From contig JASLAV010001188.1 in assembly GCA_030146905.1 (NCBI GenBank), positions 1 to 18,473 of the forward strand: 18,473 nucleotides of DNA, written 5' to 3'. The stretch is from Lentzea sp. (GTDB lineage: Bacteria > Actinomycetota > Actinomycetes > Mycobacteriales > Pseudonocardiaceae). Below the pieces are notes generated by a model. The model worked only from the letters and a program-made list of their open reading frames with translations, was not told the origin of the DNA and ran no database searches. This document shows, in pieces, positions 1-6,037 of the stretch; within the stretch, counting starts at the first letter, position 1, and each line of letters begins with the position of its first letter. Both the position numbers and the translations under genes were made by a program.

Positions 1-116
1 TCGGCGGCGACCTGCTGCATCCAGGCGTCGTCGCGCGGCTCGGTCAGGAGCACGACGGCGGCGGGGTTGCCCGCGAAGGGCCGGTCGGTGAACGAATCCA
101 CGACGTAGATCTCCAC
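1..116 (-). CDS. PhzF-family isomerase/epimerase, N-terminal fragment
   Basis: The reverse strand encodes the first 38 or so residues of a PhzF-like protein and runs off the left edge. The visible N-terminus has the family hallmark: an opening beta strand, then DSFTDRPFAGNPAAVVL, the FxGNPaaV motif of the PhzF/YddE phenazine-biosynthesis-like fold, whose members include diaminopimelate-epimerase-like enzymes of mostly unknown substrate. The chosen start is GTG at 114-116, which puts the hallmark at the usual distance from the N-terminus. The nearby ATG at 128-130 is in another frame. It diverges from the acetyltransferase at 146, leaving only about 30 bases between them. The substrate cannot be told from this fragment. 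Confidence 0.85.
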   Translation of the reverse strand, partial: MEIYVVDSFTDRPFAGNPAAVVLLTEPRDDAWMQQVAA

Positions 117-145
117 ACCCAGACCCTGCCATGCTCGGATGGGGC

Positions 146-964
146 ATGGCCGAGATCTTTTCCTCCACCGAGACGGATCCGGATTCACTTGGGGCGACCT
201 GGGGACCGCTGCGCGTCCACCGCCTGACGTGGCAGCCGGGCTGCGACCTGGTGGCGTTGCTGGACGAGTGGGAGACCCGGCTCACCGGCCCCGACGATCC
301 GGACAGCGCCGCGCTCGTGACGCTGCCGAGCCACGAGACCGCCGGCGCGCTGCCGTTGATCCACCACGGCTTCGCGCCTCTCACCGTGATCGCCGAGCGC
401 CTCGCGGGGACGTCCGTGCCCGAGAGGCCGACCGCCGTGGACGTCCGGCCGGCGACGCGTGCCGATCTGGACGTCGCGGTAGAGCTGAACATGCACACGG
501 TCCGGTACGACTCCGCGTTCGGCATGGTCACCGAACGCCCGAACACCGCGGAACACCTGCGAGCCGTGCTCGCCGAGGTGCTCGAACGCGACCACGAGGC
601 GATGTGGCTCGCGGTCCACGGCGACACGCCAGTCGGCATGGTCTACGTGGACATGCCGCAGGACGCGCGATGGGTTGAACGGTTCGCGTCAGCGAGGCCG
701 TTCGCATACCTGGGACACCTCGGCGTACGACCGGACGCACGGGGCACGGGCGCGGGCAGCGCTCTCACAGCACACGTGCACGGCTTCCTGGACAACGCCG
801 GCGTGGCGGCGACGCTGCTCCACCACGCCCTGCCGAACCCGCGCTCGACGCCGTTCTGGTACTCGCACGGCTACCGGCCGCGCTGGACGATGTGGGCCCG
901 GCGCCCTGCGCTGCGCTCTTCGACCGGCGTGTCTTCGCTACCCGAACGGCGTAATGAGACATGA
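146..964 (+). CDS. GNAT-family N-acetyltransferase
   Basis: Predicted 272-residue acetyl-CoA-dependent N-acetyltransferase. The C-terminal two thirds (about residues 100-265) is a GNAT domain: it opens with VDVRPATRADLDVAVEL, and the acetyl-CoA-binding motif A reads LGVRPDARGTGAGSAL, with the R-G-x-G-x-G pyrophosphate loop. It closes with FWYSHGYRP, the usual beta strand and Tyr/Gly turn near the end of the fold. The first 90 residues form a separate N-terminal segment rich in acidic and Leu residues that I cannot assign. An in-frame ATG at 131 would add five residues, but the start at 146 gives a more typical N-terminus. The acyl acceptor is unknown. Its divergence from the PhzF-like gene does not by itself suggest a shared pathway. 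Confidence 0.85.
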   Translation: MAEIFSSTETDPDSLGATWGPLRVHRLTWQPGCDLVALLDEWETRLTGPDDPDSAALVTLPSHETAGALPLIHHGFAPLTVIAERLAGTSVPERPTAVDVRPATRADLDVAVELNMHTVRYDSAFGMVTERPNTAEHLRAVLAEVLERDHEAMWLAVHGDTPVGMVYVDMPQDARWVERFASARPFAYLGHLGVRPDARGTGAGSALTAHVHGFLDNAGVAATLLHHALPNPRSTPFWYSHGYRPRWTMWARRPALRSSTGVSSLPERRNET

Positions 965-1076
965 TCTACCCGTTCACACAAGCGAAGAACTCGAACGACA
1001 CCGTACTTGTGGAACGAACACGACCTCTATTTCGACAAAGGGGTAGCGCGTTCGGACACCACACCCGGGGGTCGAG

Positions 1077-1313
1077 ATGGAACTCAGCGGAAGAGCGAGA
1101 TCGATGCTGCGGGCTGTCGCCGCGGGCCGTGCCGAGGTGACGGGCGGCATCGAACCCGAGCTCTACGTCGACGGACTGCCCTGCTGTGACCAGATGGCGA
1201 CGCACGACCTCGTGCACGCGGGCCTGCTCCGCGCCACGCGGCCGACGAGTTTCGGCCATCGGGTCTGCGCCGAGCTGACCGACGACGGCAGGGCCGCGCT
1301 CGCCGCGAGCTGA
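1077..1313 (+). CDS. Small conserved-looking hypothetical protein
   Basis: A 78-residue protein I cannot name. The ATG at 1077 is preceded by a G-rich ribosome-binding site (GGGGG about 6 bases upstream). The sequence has an N-terminal helix (GRARSMLRAVAAGRAEV), a PCCD motif near residue 36, and then THDLVHAGLLRAT...LTDDGRAAL. The last part resembles the recognition helix, wing and terminal helix of a winged-helix fold (the TxxGRAAL ending is common there). It could be a small DNA-binding or adaptor protein, but the similarity is visual only. Codon use is strongly GC3-biased, which supports real coding. A LexA box and a strong hairpin follow it directly. Confidence 0.65.
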   Translation: MELSGRARSMLRAVAAGRAEVTGGIEPELYVDGLPCCDQMATHDLVHAGLLRATRPTSFGHRVCAELTDDGRAALAAS

Positions 1314-1335
1314 CCGCGCGTTGATCGCCTGATGA

Positions 1336-1351
1336 TCGAACATTTGTTCGA
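1336..1351. promoter_or_regulatory. LexA/SOS box (perfect actinobacterial consensus)
   Basis: TCGAACATTTGTTCGA matches the known actinobacterial and Gram-positive LexA operator (TCGAAC, four bases, GTTCGA) at every conserved position. It is a 7-bp inverted repeat around two central bases. It lies between the 3' ends of two convergent genes, so it is not upstream of any annotated start. A TATGCT hexamer at 1359-1364 lies 17 bases beyond the left half-site, at promoter-like spacing on the plus strand. Confidence 0.7.
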
Positions 1352-1371
1352 CATGGGGTATGCTCCGCGCT

Positions 1372-1415
1372 GAGACCGGCACGCAAGAGAGAGGAAGCTC
1401 TTGCGCGCCGGTCTC
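1372..1415. terminator. Strong stem-loop, probable bidirectional terminator
   Basis: Left arm 1372-1389 and right arm 1398-1415 pair over 17 of 18 positions (one A/C mismatch) around an 8-base loop. There is no U-tract, which is usual for actinomycete I-shaped terminators. It lies 58 bases past the stop of the small plus-strand gene and 20 bases past the stop of the convergent minus-strand AhpD-like gene, so it could serve both. It also sits just downstream of the LexA box and the TATGCT hexamer, so it could instead be part of a short structured transcript. Confidence 0.65.
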
Positions 1416-1435
1416 TCCGTCTCACGCCGTCTGTC

Positions 1436-1864
1436 CTATGCGGACACCTTCTGCTGCGTCCCGACGTTGAGCCGGTTCCACGTGTTGATCGCGCAGATCG
1501 CCAGCATCAGCCCCGCCAGCTCCTGCTCGCTCCAGTGCTTCGCCGCCTCGTCCCACACGGCGTCGCTGACGTGCACGTGCGTCATCTCCTCGGCGAGAGC
1601 GAAAGCCGCCTTCTCCGCGTCGGAGTAGTACGGCACGTCCCGCCAGCCGGCGACGGCCCAGATCCGCTCGTCCGCCACGTTCGCCTCGCGCAGCAGCTTC
1701 GTGTGGTAGTCGATGCAGCCCCCGCAGCCGTTCATGATGCTGACCCGCAGGCAGAGCAGCTCGACGAGGTCCTTGTCGACCCCCGTCGTCGCCGCGGCCG
1801 CGGACAGGTCCAGCATCGCCTTCATGGCGCCGGGCACCGACATGATCGGGTTGGCGATCCTCAT
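1436..1864 (-). CDS. Carboxymuconolactone decarboxylase / AhpD-like CxxC protein
   Basis: A 142-residue protein of the AhpD/CMD superfamily. It carries the family's redox signature E-x11-C-x2-C-x3-H: Glu35, Cys47, Cys50 and His54 (MNGCGGCIDYH). In AhpD-like proteins the cysteine pair reduces peroxides or acts in a thiol relay, so a peroxidase or electrophile-detoxifying role in the cytoplasm is likely. The ATG at 1864 has a good ribosome-binding site (GGGAGA about 8 bases upstream). Longer in-frame extensions upstream run over the end of the SDR gene and look non-coding. It follows the SDR gene by 85 bases on the same strand and is probably the last gene of the HxlR-linked redox operon. The hairpin at 1372-1415 lies just past its stop. 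Confidence 0.9.
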   Translation of the reverse strand: MRIANPIMSVPGAMKAMLDLSAAAATTGVDKDLVELLCLRVSIMNGCGGCIDYHTKLLREANVADERIWAVAGWRDVPYYSDAEKAAFALAEEMTHVHVSDAVWDEAAKHWSEQELAGLMLAICAINTWNRLNVGTQQKVSA

Positions 1865-1949
1865 CCTCGTTCTCCCGTCTCTCTTCGTCTTCTGCCCGGT
1901 CGACCCGGCGGAGGACGGATGTGTGACAGGTCGTTCGAAGAACCTCCGG

Positions 1950-2684
1950 TCAGACGCTGACGCCCTGGCCGAGCCCGCCGTCCACCGGCAGGTCGGCGCC
2001 GGTCGTGAAGGTCGCGTCGAACGCCAGGAACAGCACGGCGTCGGCGACCTCGTCCGCGGTGCCGTGGCGCTTGAGCGGCGTGATCTCGTCGCCTTCCTGC
2101 TTGAACGCGTCGAGAGCGTCCTGCGGCACACCGGTGACGCCCATGGACGGCGTGTCGATGAAGCCGGGGCTGACGACGTTGACCCGCACGTTCCTCGGTG
2201 CGAGCTCCGTCGCGAACGACCGGCCGAACGACCGCACCGCCGCCTTCGCGCCGGAGTAGACGCTCATCCCCCTCGCGCCACCGGTCTGCGCGATCGAGGT
2301 GGTGAAGATGATCGAGCCGCCCTCCTTGACCAGCGGCGCCAGCTGTTGCGCGGTGAAGAACGCACCCTTGGTGTTCACGTCGAACGTGCGCTCGTAGTCG
2401 TCCTTCGTGACGTCGTGGATCTCGTGCAGCGTCGCGTAGCCGACGTTGATGAAGAGCAGGTCGATGCTGCCGAGCCGCTCCTCGACCTCCTGCCTCAGCC
2501 TGACGACGTCGTCGAACTTCGCCGCGTCGGACGCGATGGCGTGAGCCTTCACGTCTTTGACCTTCTCCGTGGTGCGACCGGTCAGCAGCACCTCGGCGCC
2601 ACCGTCGACCAGCTTGTCCACCACCGCACGGCCCATGCCGTGCGTGCCGCCGGTGACGACGGCCTTCTTCCCCAGGAACTTCAC
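1950..2684 (-). CDS. SDR-family NAD(P)-dependent oxidoreductase
   Basis: A classical short-chain dehydrogenase/reductase of 244 residues. The cofactor-binding TGxxxGxG is TGGTHGMG at residues 11-18. NVG (80-82) stands in place of the usual NAG. The catalytic set is Asn104, Ser130, Tyr143 and Lys147 (YSGAK), and the PG motif at 173-174 follows. The end, FTTGADLPVDGGLGQG, is typical of the family. The start is GTG at 2684: it overlaps the TGA of the upstream gene as GTGA, so the two are translationally coupled. A longer in-frame reading to 3017 lies entirely over the upstream gene and is not used. The substrate is unknown; a carbonyl reductase within a redox-stress operon is plausible. Confidence 0.93.
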   Translation of the reverse strand: MKFLGKKAVVTGGTHGMGRAVVDKLVDGGAEVLLTGRTTEKVKDVKAHAIASDAAKFDDVVRLRQEVEERLGSIDLLFINVGYATLHEIHDVTKDDYERTFDVNTKGAFFTAQQLAPLVKEGGSIIFTTSIAQTGGARGMSVYSGAKAAVRSFGRSFATELAPRNVRVNVVSPGFIDTPSMGVTGVPQDALDAFKQEGDEITPLKRHGTADEVADAVLFLAFDATFTTGADLPVDGGLGQGVSV

Positions 2685-3505
2685 TTCCGGATCCCCTCGA
2701 TGACACTCGCGATGCTGTGCGCGCCGTGGCCGTTGCGCTGGGCGCGTTCGAACAGGTCGTGCAGGGCTTGGGGCAACGCGGTGTCGATGCCCTGTTGCCT
2801 GCTGGTTTCCGCGAGCATGCGCAGCCCGGACACGTTGATGTCCAAAGCGGACACGTCCGTCTCGTAGTCGCGGTGCCGGGTCGCCTCCCCCATCTCGGGC
2901 AGCATCGTGCCGAGCTCGTTCAGCCAGGCCGTCACCATCGGCGTGATCTCGCCCGGCGTGATGCCCTCGGTGCCCATGAGCGCGACCGCCTGCAGGTACC
3001 CGCTGAAGGTCGCCCACATGACGCCGAGCAGCGCGAGGTCGTACATCGAGGCGAGCCCGACGTCCCGCCCGACGTGCACCGGCTCACCGAACGCGTCGAG
3101 CACGTGGTGGTTCTCGCTGCCACCGAAGAAGATCCGGGCACCCGGCGTGCCGATCTGCTGCGGCACGGCCATGATCACGCCGTCGACGTACTCGATCCCG
3201 TTGTCCTCCGCCCACTTCGCGGTCTCACGAGCCTGCGCCGGCGTACCGGACGTGAGGTTGACGAGAACCTTGATGTTCTTGCTCAGCAACGGCCGTTGCA
3301 CGTCGTAGTCGGTCAGGCACGTGACCACGACGTCCGCCTCGAACGCTTCCTCCGGCGTACCGACCCTTCTCGTGCCGGCCGGCGTCACCTTGTCCGCGGA
3401 CCTGTTCCACACCAACACTTCGCAGCCCTTTTCGACCAGGGCGGTGGCGAGCGCGGTACCCATCCGGCCGAGGCCGAGCACGCTCACGGTTTTCTTGTTC
3501 CCCAT
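2681..3505 (-). CDS. NAD(P)-binding beta-hydroxyacid dehydrogenase / imine-reductase-like protein
   Basis: A 274-residue protein with an N-terminal Rossmann fold: GLGRMGTALA (GxGxxG at 11-16), then VWNRSADK ending the second strand, where Arg-Ser suggests NADPH preference. The middle reads NLTSGTPAQARE and YVDGVIMAVP, and the C-terminal helical half contains SMYDLALLGVMW. This arrangement is that of the 6-phosphogluconate/3-hydroxyisobutyrate dehydrogenase superfamily and looks closest to the imine reductase (IRED) branch. I cannot assign the substrate or the catalytic residue with certainty. It is first in the minus-strand operon, overlaps the SDR gene by 4 bases, and diverges from the HxlR regulator across an 82-base control region. 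Confidence 0.88.
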   Translation of the reverse strand: MGNKKTVSVLGLGRMGTALATALVEKGCEVLVWNRSADKVTPAGTRRVGTPEEAFEADVVVTCLTDYDVQRPLLSKNIKVLVNLTSGTPAQARETAKWAEDNGIEYVDGVIMAVPQQIGTPGARIFFGGSENHHVLDAFGEPVHVGRDVGLASMYDLALLGVMWATFSGYLQAVALMGTEGITPGEITPMVTAWLNELGTMLPEMGEATRHRDYETDVSALDINVSGLRMLAETSRQQGIDTALPQALHDLFERAQRNGHGAHSIASVIEGIRK

Positions 3506-3540
3506 GACGCAATGCTCGTTCGGACGCTGTCAGAACGACA

Positions 3541-3575
3541 AGTACCTACTATTTTGTCAGGTACCCACTTTTTCG
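3541..3575. promoter_or_regulatory. Candidate HxlR operator between divergent genes
   Basis: The 82-base gap between the reductase gene and the HxlR gene holds an inverted repeat, GTACCT (3542-3547) and AGGTAC (3559-3564) with 11 bases between. There is also a direct repeat of GTACCyACT with T-rich tails at 3542 and 3561, which is 19 bases apart. HxlR/YodB-type regulators bind TACT-rich inverted repeats of this kind. The position would let one dimer control both promoters. Confidence 0.55.
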
Positions 3576-3587
3576 TAAGGATCCTGG

Positions 3588-3941
3588 ATGAAGCCACGAA
3601 GCTACGCGTGCGGCCTCGACGCGGCGATCGACGTGATCGGCGGACGCTGGAAGGCCCTGATCCTGTGGGCGCTGCACGACCGCCCGCTGCGCACGGGCGA
3701 ACTGCGCCGGTCGGTGTCGGGCATCAGCGAGAAGATGCTCATCCAGGTGCTGCGCGAGATGGAGGCGGACGAGATCGTGCACCGCGAGGTGTTCCACGAG
3801 GTGCCGCCGCGCGTCGAGTACTCGCTGACGCCGCTGGGCGTGCGCCTGAACGAGGCGCTGCTCCCGCTGGGCGACTGGGGCGAGGCCAACATGAGCGCCA
3901 TCGCGCGCCGCCGTGGCGTGGAACCCGCGCCTAGGCATTGA
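3588..3941 (+). CDS. HxlR-family winged-helix transcriptional regulator
   Basis: A 117-residue HxlR-type regulator. It has the family's N-terminal Cys8 followed by LDAAIDVIGGRWKALILWAL (the IGGkW motif and first helix), RTGELRRSVSGISEKMLIQVLREME (recognition helix region), and the wing VPPRVEYSLTPLGVRL. Several HxlR/YodB relatives sense quinones, aldehydes or hypochlorous acid through the conserved N-terminal cysteine, so control of the divergent redox operon by electrophile stress is a reasonable inference. The ATG at 3588 has AAGGA about 7 bases upstream. Its stop overlaps the stop of the convergent gene by 11 bases. Confidence 0.92.
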   Translation: MKPRSYACGLDAAIDVIGGRWKALILWALHDRPLRTGELRRSVSGISEKMLIQVLREMEADEIVHREVFHEVPPRVEYSLTPLGVRLNEALLPLGDWGEANMSAIARRRGVEPAPRH

Positions 3942-4749
3942 GCAGCAGGCGTTCCGCCCACTGCGGCAGCTCGTAACCCCTGGCCGAGGCCGCTTCCCGC
4001 ACGCGGGTCCGCAGCGGGCCCGGCAGTCGCGCGACGTCCAGCCGTTGCCGGATCCGGTGCTTGCCGACGAGCAGGACACGTGCCGCGCCCGCGTCGTGAC
4101 GTTCATCCGCCCGCGGGTCCTGCAAAGCCGCGATGATCTCCGTGATCGGCACGTCGCGCAGGACCAGGCCGGGAACGTCCTCGTACGGAGGGAACTTCCG
4201 CCCCCTGCCGATCCCGGCCGAGCACCACGCCAGCAACTGCAACACGCCCGTCACGGAGTCGACCTGCCGCATGCGCCGGCGAGCCTCGGCCACGTGGCGG
4301 GAGTCGCCGGCCATCGCGAAGTGACCCACCAGGTCGTCCGCCATGTCCTCCAGCGCGGGCGACATCGCGGCGATCCACGCCAGCCTCTCCGGCCGTTCGC
4401 GGCTGCCGAGCGCCTGGGACCCCAGGCCGTGTTCCTCCTGCCAGCGCAACAACACCAGGCCGTCCGCGAGCTCAGCGTGACCGCTGTCCCACTGCCAGGC
4501 GAGCGTCGTCCCGTGGTGCAGAACAACATCGGTGAGGCGCTCACCCCGTGCGTCGAGGAACTCGAACCGAACCTGACCACGGCAAGCACAAACGCAGCCG
4601 GGCAGTTCCGCGACCGCCATCGCCGCACGCAGCCGATCACGGTCCTCCGGCCGCGACAGGTCGACGAACACCTCGCCGAACCACTCGACCTCCGCGACGC
4701 GAACACCGGTGGCACCGCGCAGGACGTCGTCGAGAGCGGAGAGCGTCAC
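3931..4749 (-). CDS. Hypothetical protein coupled to a PP2C-like phosphatase
   Basis: A 272-residue protein I do not recognise. I chose GTG at 4749 because it overlaps the phosphatase stop as GTGA, implying coupled translation; an in-frame ATG at 4800 would lengthen it by 17 residues and overlap more. Visible traits: an acidic N-terminal half with a CVCACRG patch near residue 55 and paired beta-like segments (RFEFLDARGERLTDVVLHHG), then a helical middle with RWQEEHGLG. The basic C-terminal third (VLLVGKHRIRQRLDVARLPG) could bind nucleic acid or an acidic partner. No transmembrane segment or signal peptide is apparent. Coupling suggests that it works with, or is regulated through, the phosphatase. 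Confidence 0.7.
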   Translation of the reverse strand: MTLSALDDVLRGATGVRVAEVEWFGEVFVDLSRPEDRDRLRAAMAVAELPGCVCACRGQVRFEFLDARGERLTDVVLHHGTTLAWQWDSGHAELADGLVLLRWQEEHGLGSQALGSRERPERLAWIAAMSPALEDMADDLVGHFAMAGDSRHVAEARRRMRQVDSVTGVLQLLAWCSAGIGRGRKFPPYEDVPGLVLRDVPITEIIAALQDPRADERHDAGAARVLLVGKHRIRQRLDVARLPGPLRTRVREAASARGYELPQWAERLLLNA

Positions 4750-5423
4750 CGCTCGACATAGACGACAGTGGCGTCGTCGGAAATCTTCTCCCGCGGCCAA
4801 TCAACGGCCTTGGCGTCTTCTTTTTCGACGGCGCGCATTCTCCGGATGAGGTCGTCCGGCCCGTTCGCGGTCATCAGTTCGAGCGCCTTGGGCCAATCGA
4901 ACAGGTGAAACAGGTCAACGGCACGCGCAGCACCATCGGAGAGGATCGCGACGCGCCGCACGTCGTGCAGAGGAATGTCGCCGACGAGCGCGTGCTCGAC
5001 ATCGGCCGCGTCCGCACCGGCCGTGCGGTTGGTGCGGGTGTCGCTCACGACGTGCAACTCGCGTTTGGTGTCGACCACGACGGTGACGTCGCCCAGCACC
5101 AGGTAGCGCAGCACGTCGTCCTTGATCTGCACGAGCCCGACAGCAGCACTCGGGCTGTCGGGATGATCGAGGTCGCAGCCGCCGGAGTGCAGCTCACGGG
5201 TCTGCGAGATGGCCTGCGCCAGCGCCGCGGCGGGGTCGAGGTGCGCGACTCGCAGGATCTCCGCGGACAGCTGGTCGGCGAACCAGCCGACGCCGTGCCC
5301 GCAACCGGTCTCGGCTTTCGCCGTCACGCCGTCGAGCACAGCGAGCAGGTTCGGCCCCACGAGCGCGCGGTCCTCGCTCGGCGCCGTCGTCCGGCCCGCC
5401 TCGGTAGCCATCTGCGTGCGCAT
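4746..5423 (-). CDS. PP2C-type Ser/Thr phosphatase-like protein
   Basis: A 225-residue protein with the main PP2C landmarks in order: SEDRA (Glu17-Asp18, first acidic pair), LAVLDGVTA (Asp31-Gly32, metal-binding), YLVLGD (Gly111-Asp112), ILSDGAARAVD (Asp163-Gly164) and a closing SDDATVVYV (Asp216-Asp217). The metal-coordinating aspartates are therefore kept, so activity is plausible, although the usual DGxGG is DGVTA here and the family is normally slightly longer. It would dephosphorylate Ser/Thr-phosphorylated proteins in the cytoplasm. The ATG at 5423 has a GAGGGGG ribosome-binding site. It is the last chromosomal gene before the tRNA fragment and is coupled to the unknown gene at 3931-4749. 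Confidence 0.82.
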   Translation of the reverse strand: MRTQMATEAGRTTAPSEDRALVGPNLLAVLDGVTAKAETGCGHGVGWFADQLSAEILRVAHLDPAAALAQAISQTRELHSGGCDLDHPDSPSAAVGLVQIKDDVLRYLVLGDVTVVVDTKRELHVVSDTRTNRTAGADAADVEHALVGDIPLHDVRRVAILSDGAARAVDLFHLFDWPKALELMTANGPDDLIRRMRAVEKEDAKAVDWPREKISDDATVVYVER

Positions 5424-5448
5424 TGAGATCCCCCTCGAGCGCGTACGA

Positions 5449-5485
5449 CGATGGGCCTCTGACCTGTCCGGTCAGAGGCCCATCG
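5449..5485 (-). terminator. Perfect hairpin terminator of the tRNA-Tyr transcript
   Basis: CGATGGGCCTCTGACC (5449-5464) pairs perfectly with GGTCAGAGGCCCATCG (5470-5485) around a 5-base TGTCC loop: 16 bp with no mismatch. There is no U-tract, as is usual for actinomycete terminators. Read on the minus strand, it lies 8 bases past the 3' end of the tRNA-Tyr gene and 26 bases before the phosphatase start. This is the expected place for the tRNA terminator and shows that this tRNA half is in its native context. Confidence 0.75.
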
Positions 5486-5492
5486 ATCTTGC

Positions 5493-5542
5493 GTGGCGGG
5501 TAGAGGATTCGAACCTCTGTAGCTTTCGCGACGGATTTACAG
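5493..5542. other. Attachment-site core (att) at element end
   Basis: The tRNA-Tyr identity begins abruptly at the anticodon loop and continues to the 3' end, the typical extent of tRNA-borne att cores used by AICE tyrosine recombinases. Integration would leave this copy at one junction and a second copy, completing the tRNA, at the far junction outside the window. The element side, 5543-5677, has no gene and only a weak tRNA-like stretch near 5621-5645 that I could not fold. Confidence 0.65.
5494..5542 (-). tRNA. tRNA-Tyr(GTA), 3' half only
   Basis: Read on the minus strand, this is the 3' portion of a type II tRNA. It starts with the anticodon loop CTGTAAA (anticodon GTA, Tyr), then the 3' anticodon strand TCCGT, a short variable arm with GCGAAAGC, the T arm AGAGG-TTCGAAT-CCTCT, the acceptor strand ACCCGCC and discriminator A; no CCA is encoded. 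The bases before the anticodon loop (GGAGGT) do not pair with TCCGT, and no GGCGGGT acceptor strand is found within 200 bases. The 5' half is therefore missing, so this copy cannot make a tRNA. The intact gene is expected to be rebuilt at the other end of the inserted element. Confidence 0.85.
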
Positions 5543-5677
5543 ACCTCCACCCCAACCCCTCCTACCTGTACAAACTGTGCATCTACGTGACTGCTCGGCA
5601 CATCTTCAGCATAGGGGCGCCTGCTACTCTGCCAATTCCGCTCGCGCTGATCAGCCCAAGGGGCCCTAACACGGGTC

Positions 5678-6033
5678 CTAACGCAATGACTTGTGGCGTT
5701 GGAGGCGTCGCCAGCAGATGATCGAGCAGGTGAGGCTGAGGAAAGCTTCGTGGATGTCGTTGCGGATCTCCCAGCGGATGGGCAGGCGGCGGAACCAGTG
5801 CAGCAGAGCCAGGGTCTGCTCGACGACCCAGCGGTGCACGCCCAGCCGGAGCCGTGATCGACACCGCGGCGGGCGATAAACGACCGAATGCTCTTGGCGC
5901 GGGCTGTTTGCGGTACTTGCCGTGGTAGTAGGCGCGATTGGCGTAGAGCCGGTGGGCCTGCGGGGACGGCCGCGCCGGCCACGTACCGACGGGACGGCAT
6001 CGAGCAGTGGCATCAACTGGGTGACGTCGTTGC
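5678..6033 (-). pseudogene. IS5-family (DDE) transposase, frameshifted C-terminal remnant
   Basis: Read on the minus strand, the pieces of an actinomycete IS5-type transposase C-terminus appear in three different frames: NRNDVTQLMPLLDAVPSVRGRRG (frame one, from about 6032), RLYANRAYYHGKYRK (frame two), IARRGVDHGSG (frame three), then LGVHRWVVEQTLALLHWFRR and IRWEIRNDIHEAFLSL back in the first frame to a stop at 5678. At least two indels therefore break it, and the N-terminal half with the first catalytic Asp is gone. It can only be a relic. Homology stops within a few bases of the NACHT stop codon (6038), so this IS marks an old junction between the att site and the NACHT gene. Confidence 0.85.
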
Positions 6034-6037
6034 GGTT

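Noticed and set aside
1713..2867. Long plus-strand open frame (384 codons) over the SDR gene
   Set aside because: It is antisense to clear SDR and AhpD-like coding regions and its product is Arg/Asp/Val-rich with no fold; this is usual for high-GC shadow frames.
2717..3934. Plus-strand frame of 405 codons over the reductase and HxlR genes
   Set aside because: It covers well-supported genes on the other strand or frame; His/Arg-rich composition without motifs.
5621..5645. Possible second tRNA fragment (minus-strand GCGGAATTGGCAGA, like a tRNA-Leu D arm)
   Set aside because: The D-stem does not pair, and no matching anticodon arm or acceptor strand follows; probably chance or too decayed to support.
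5194..6000. Minus-strand 268-codon frame spanning the tRNA fragment and IS remnant
   Set aside because: It joins a shadow of the phosphatase, the tRNA half and one frame of the broken transposase; only the IARRGVDHGSG piece is meaningful, as part of the pseudogene.
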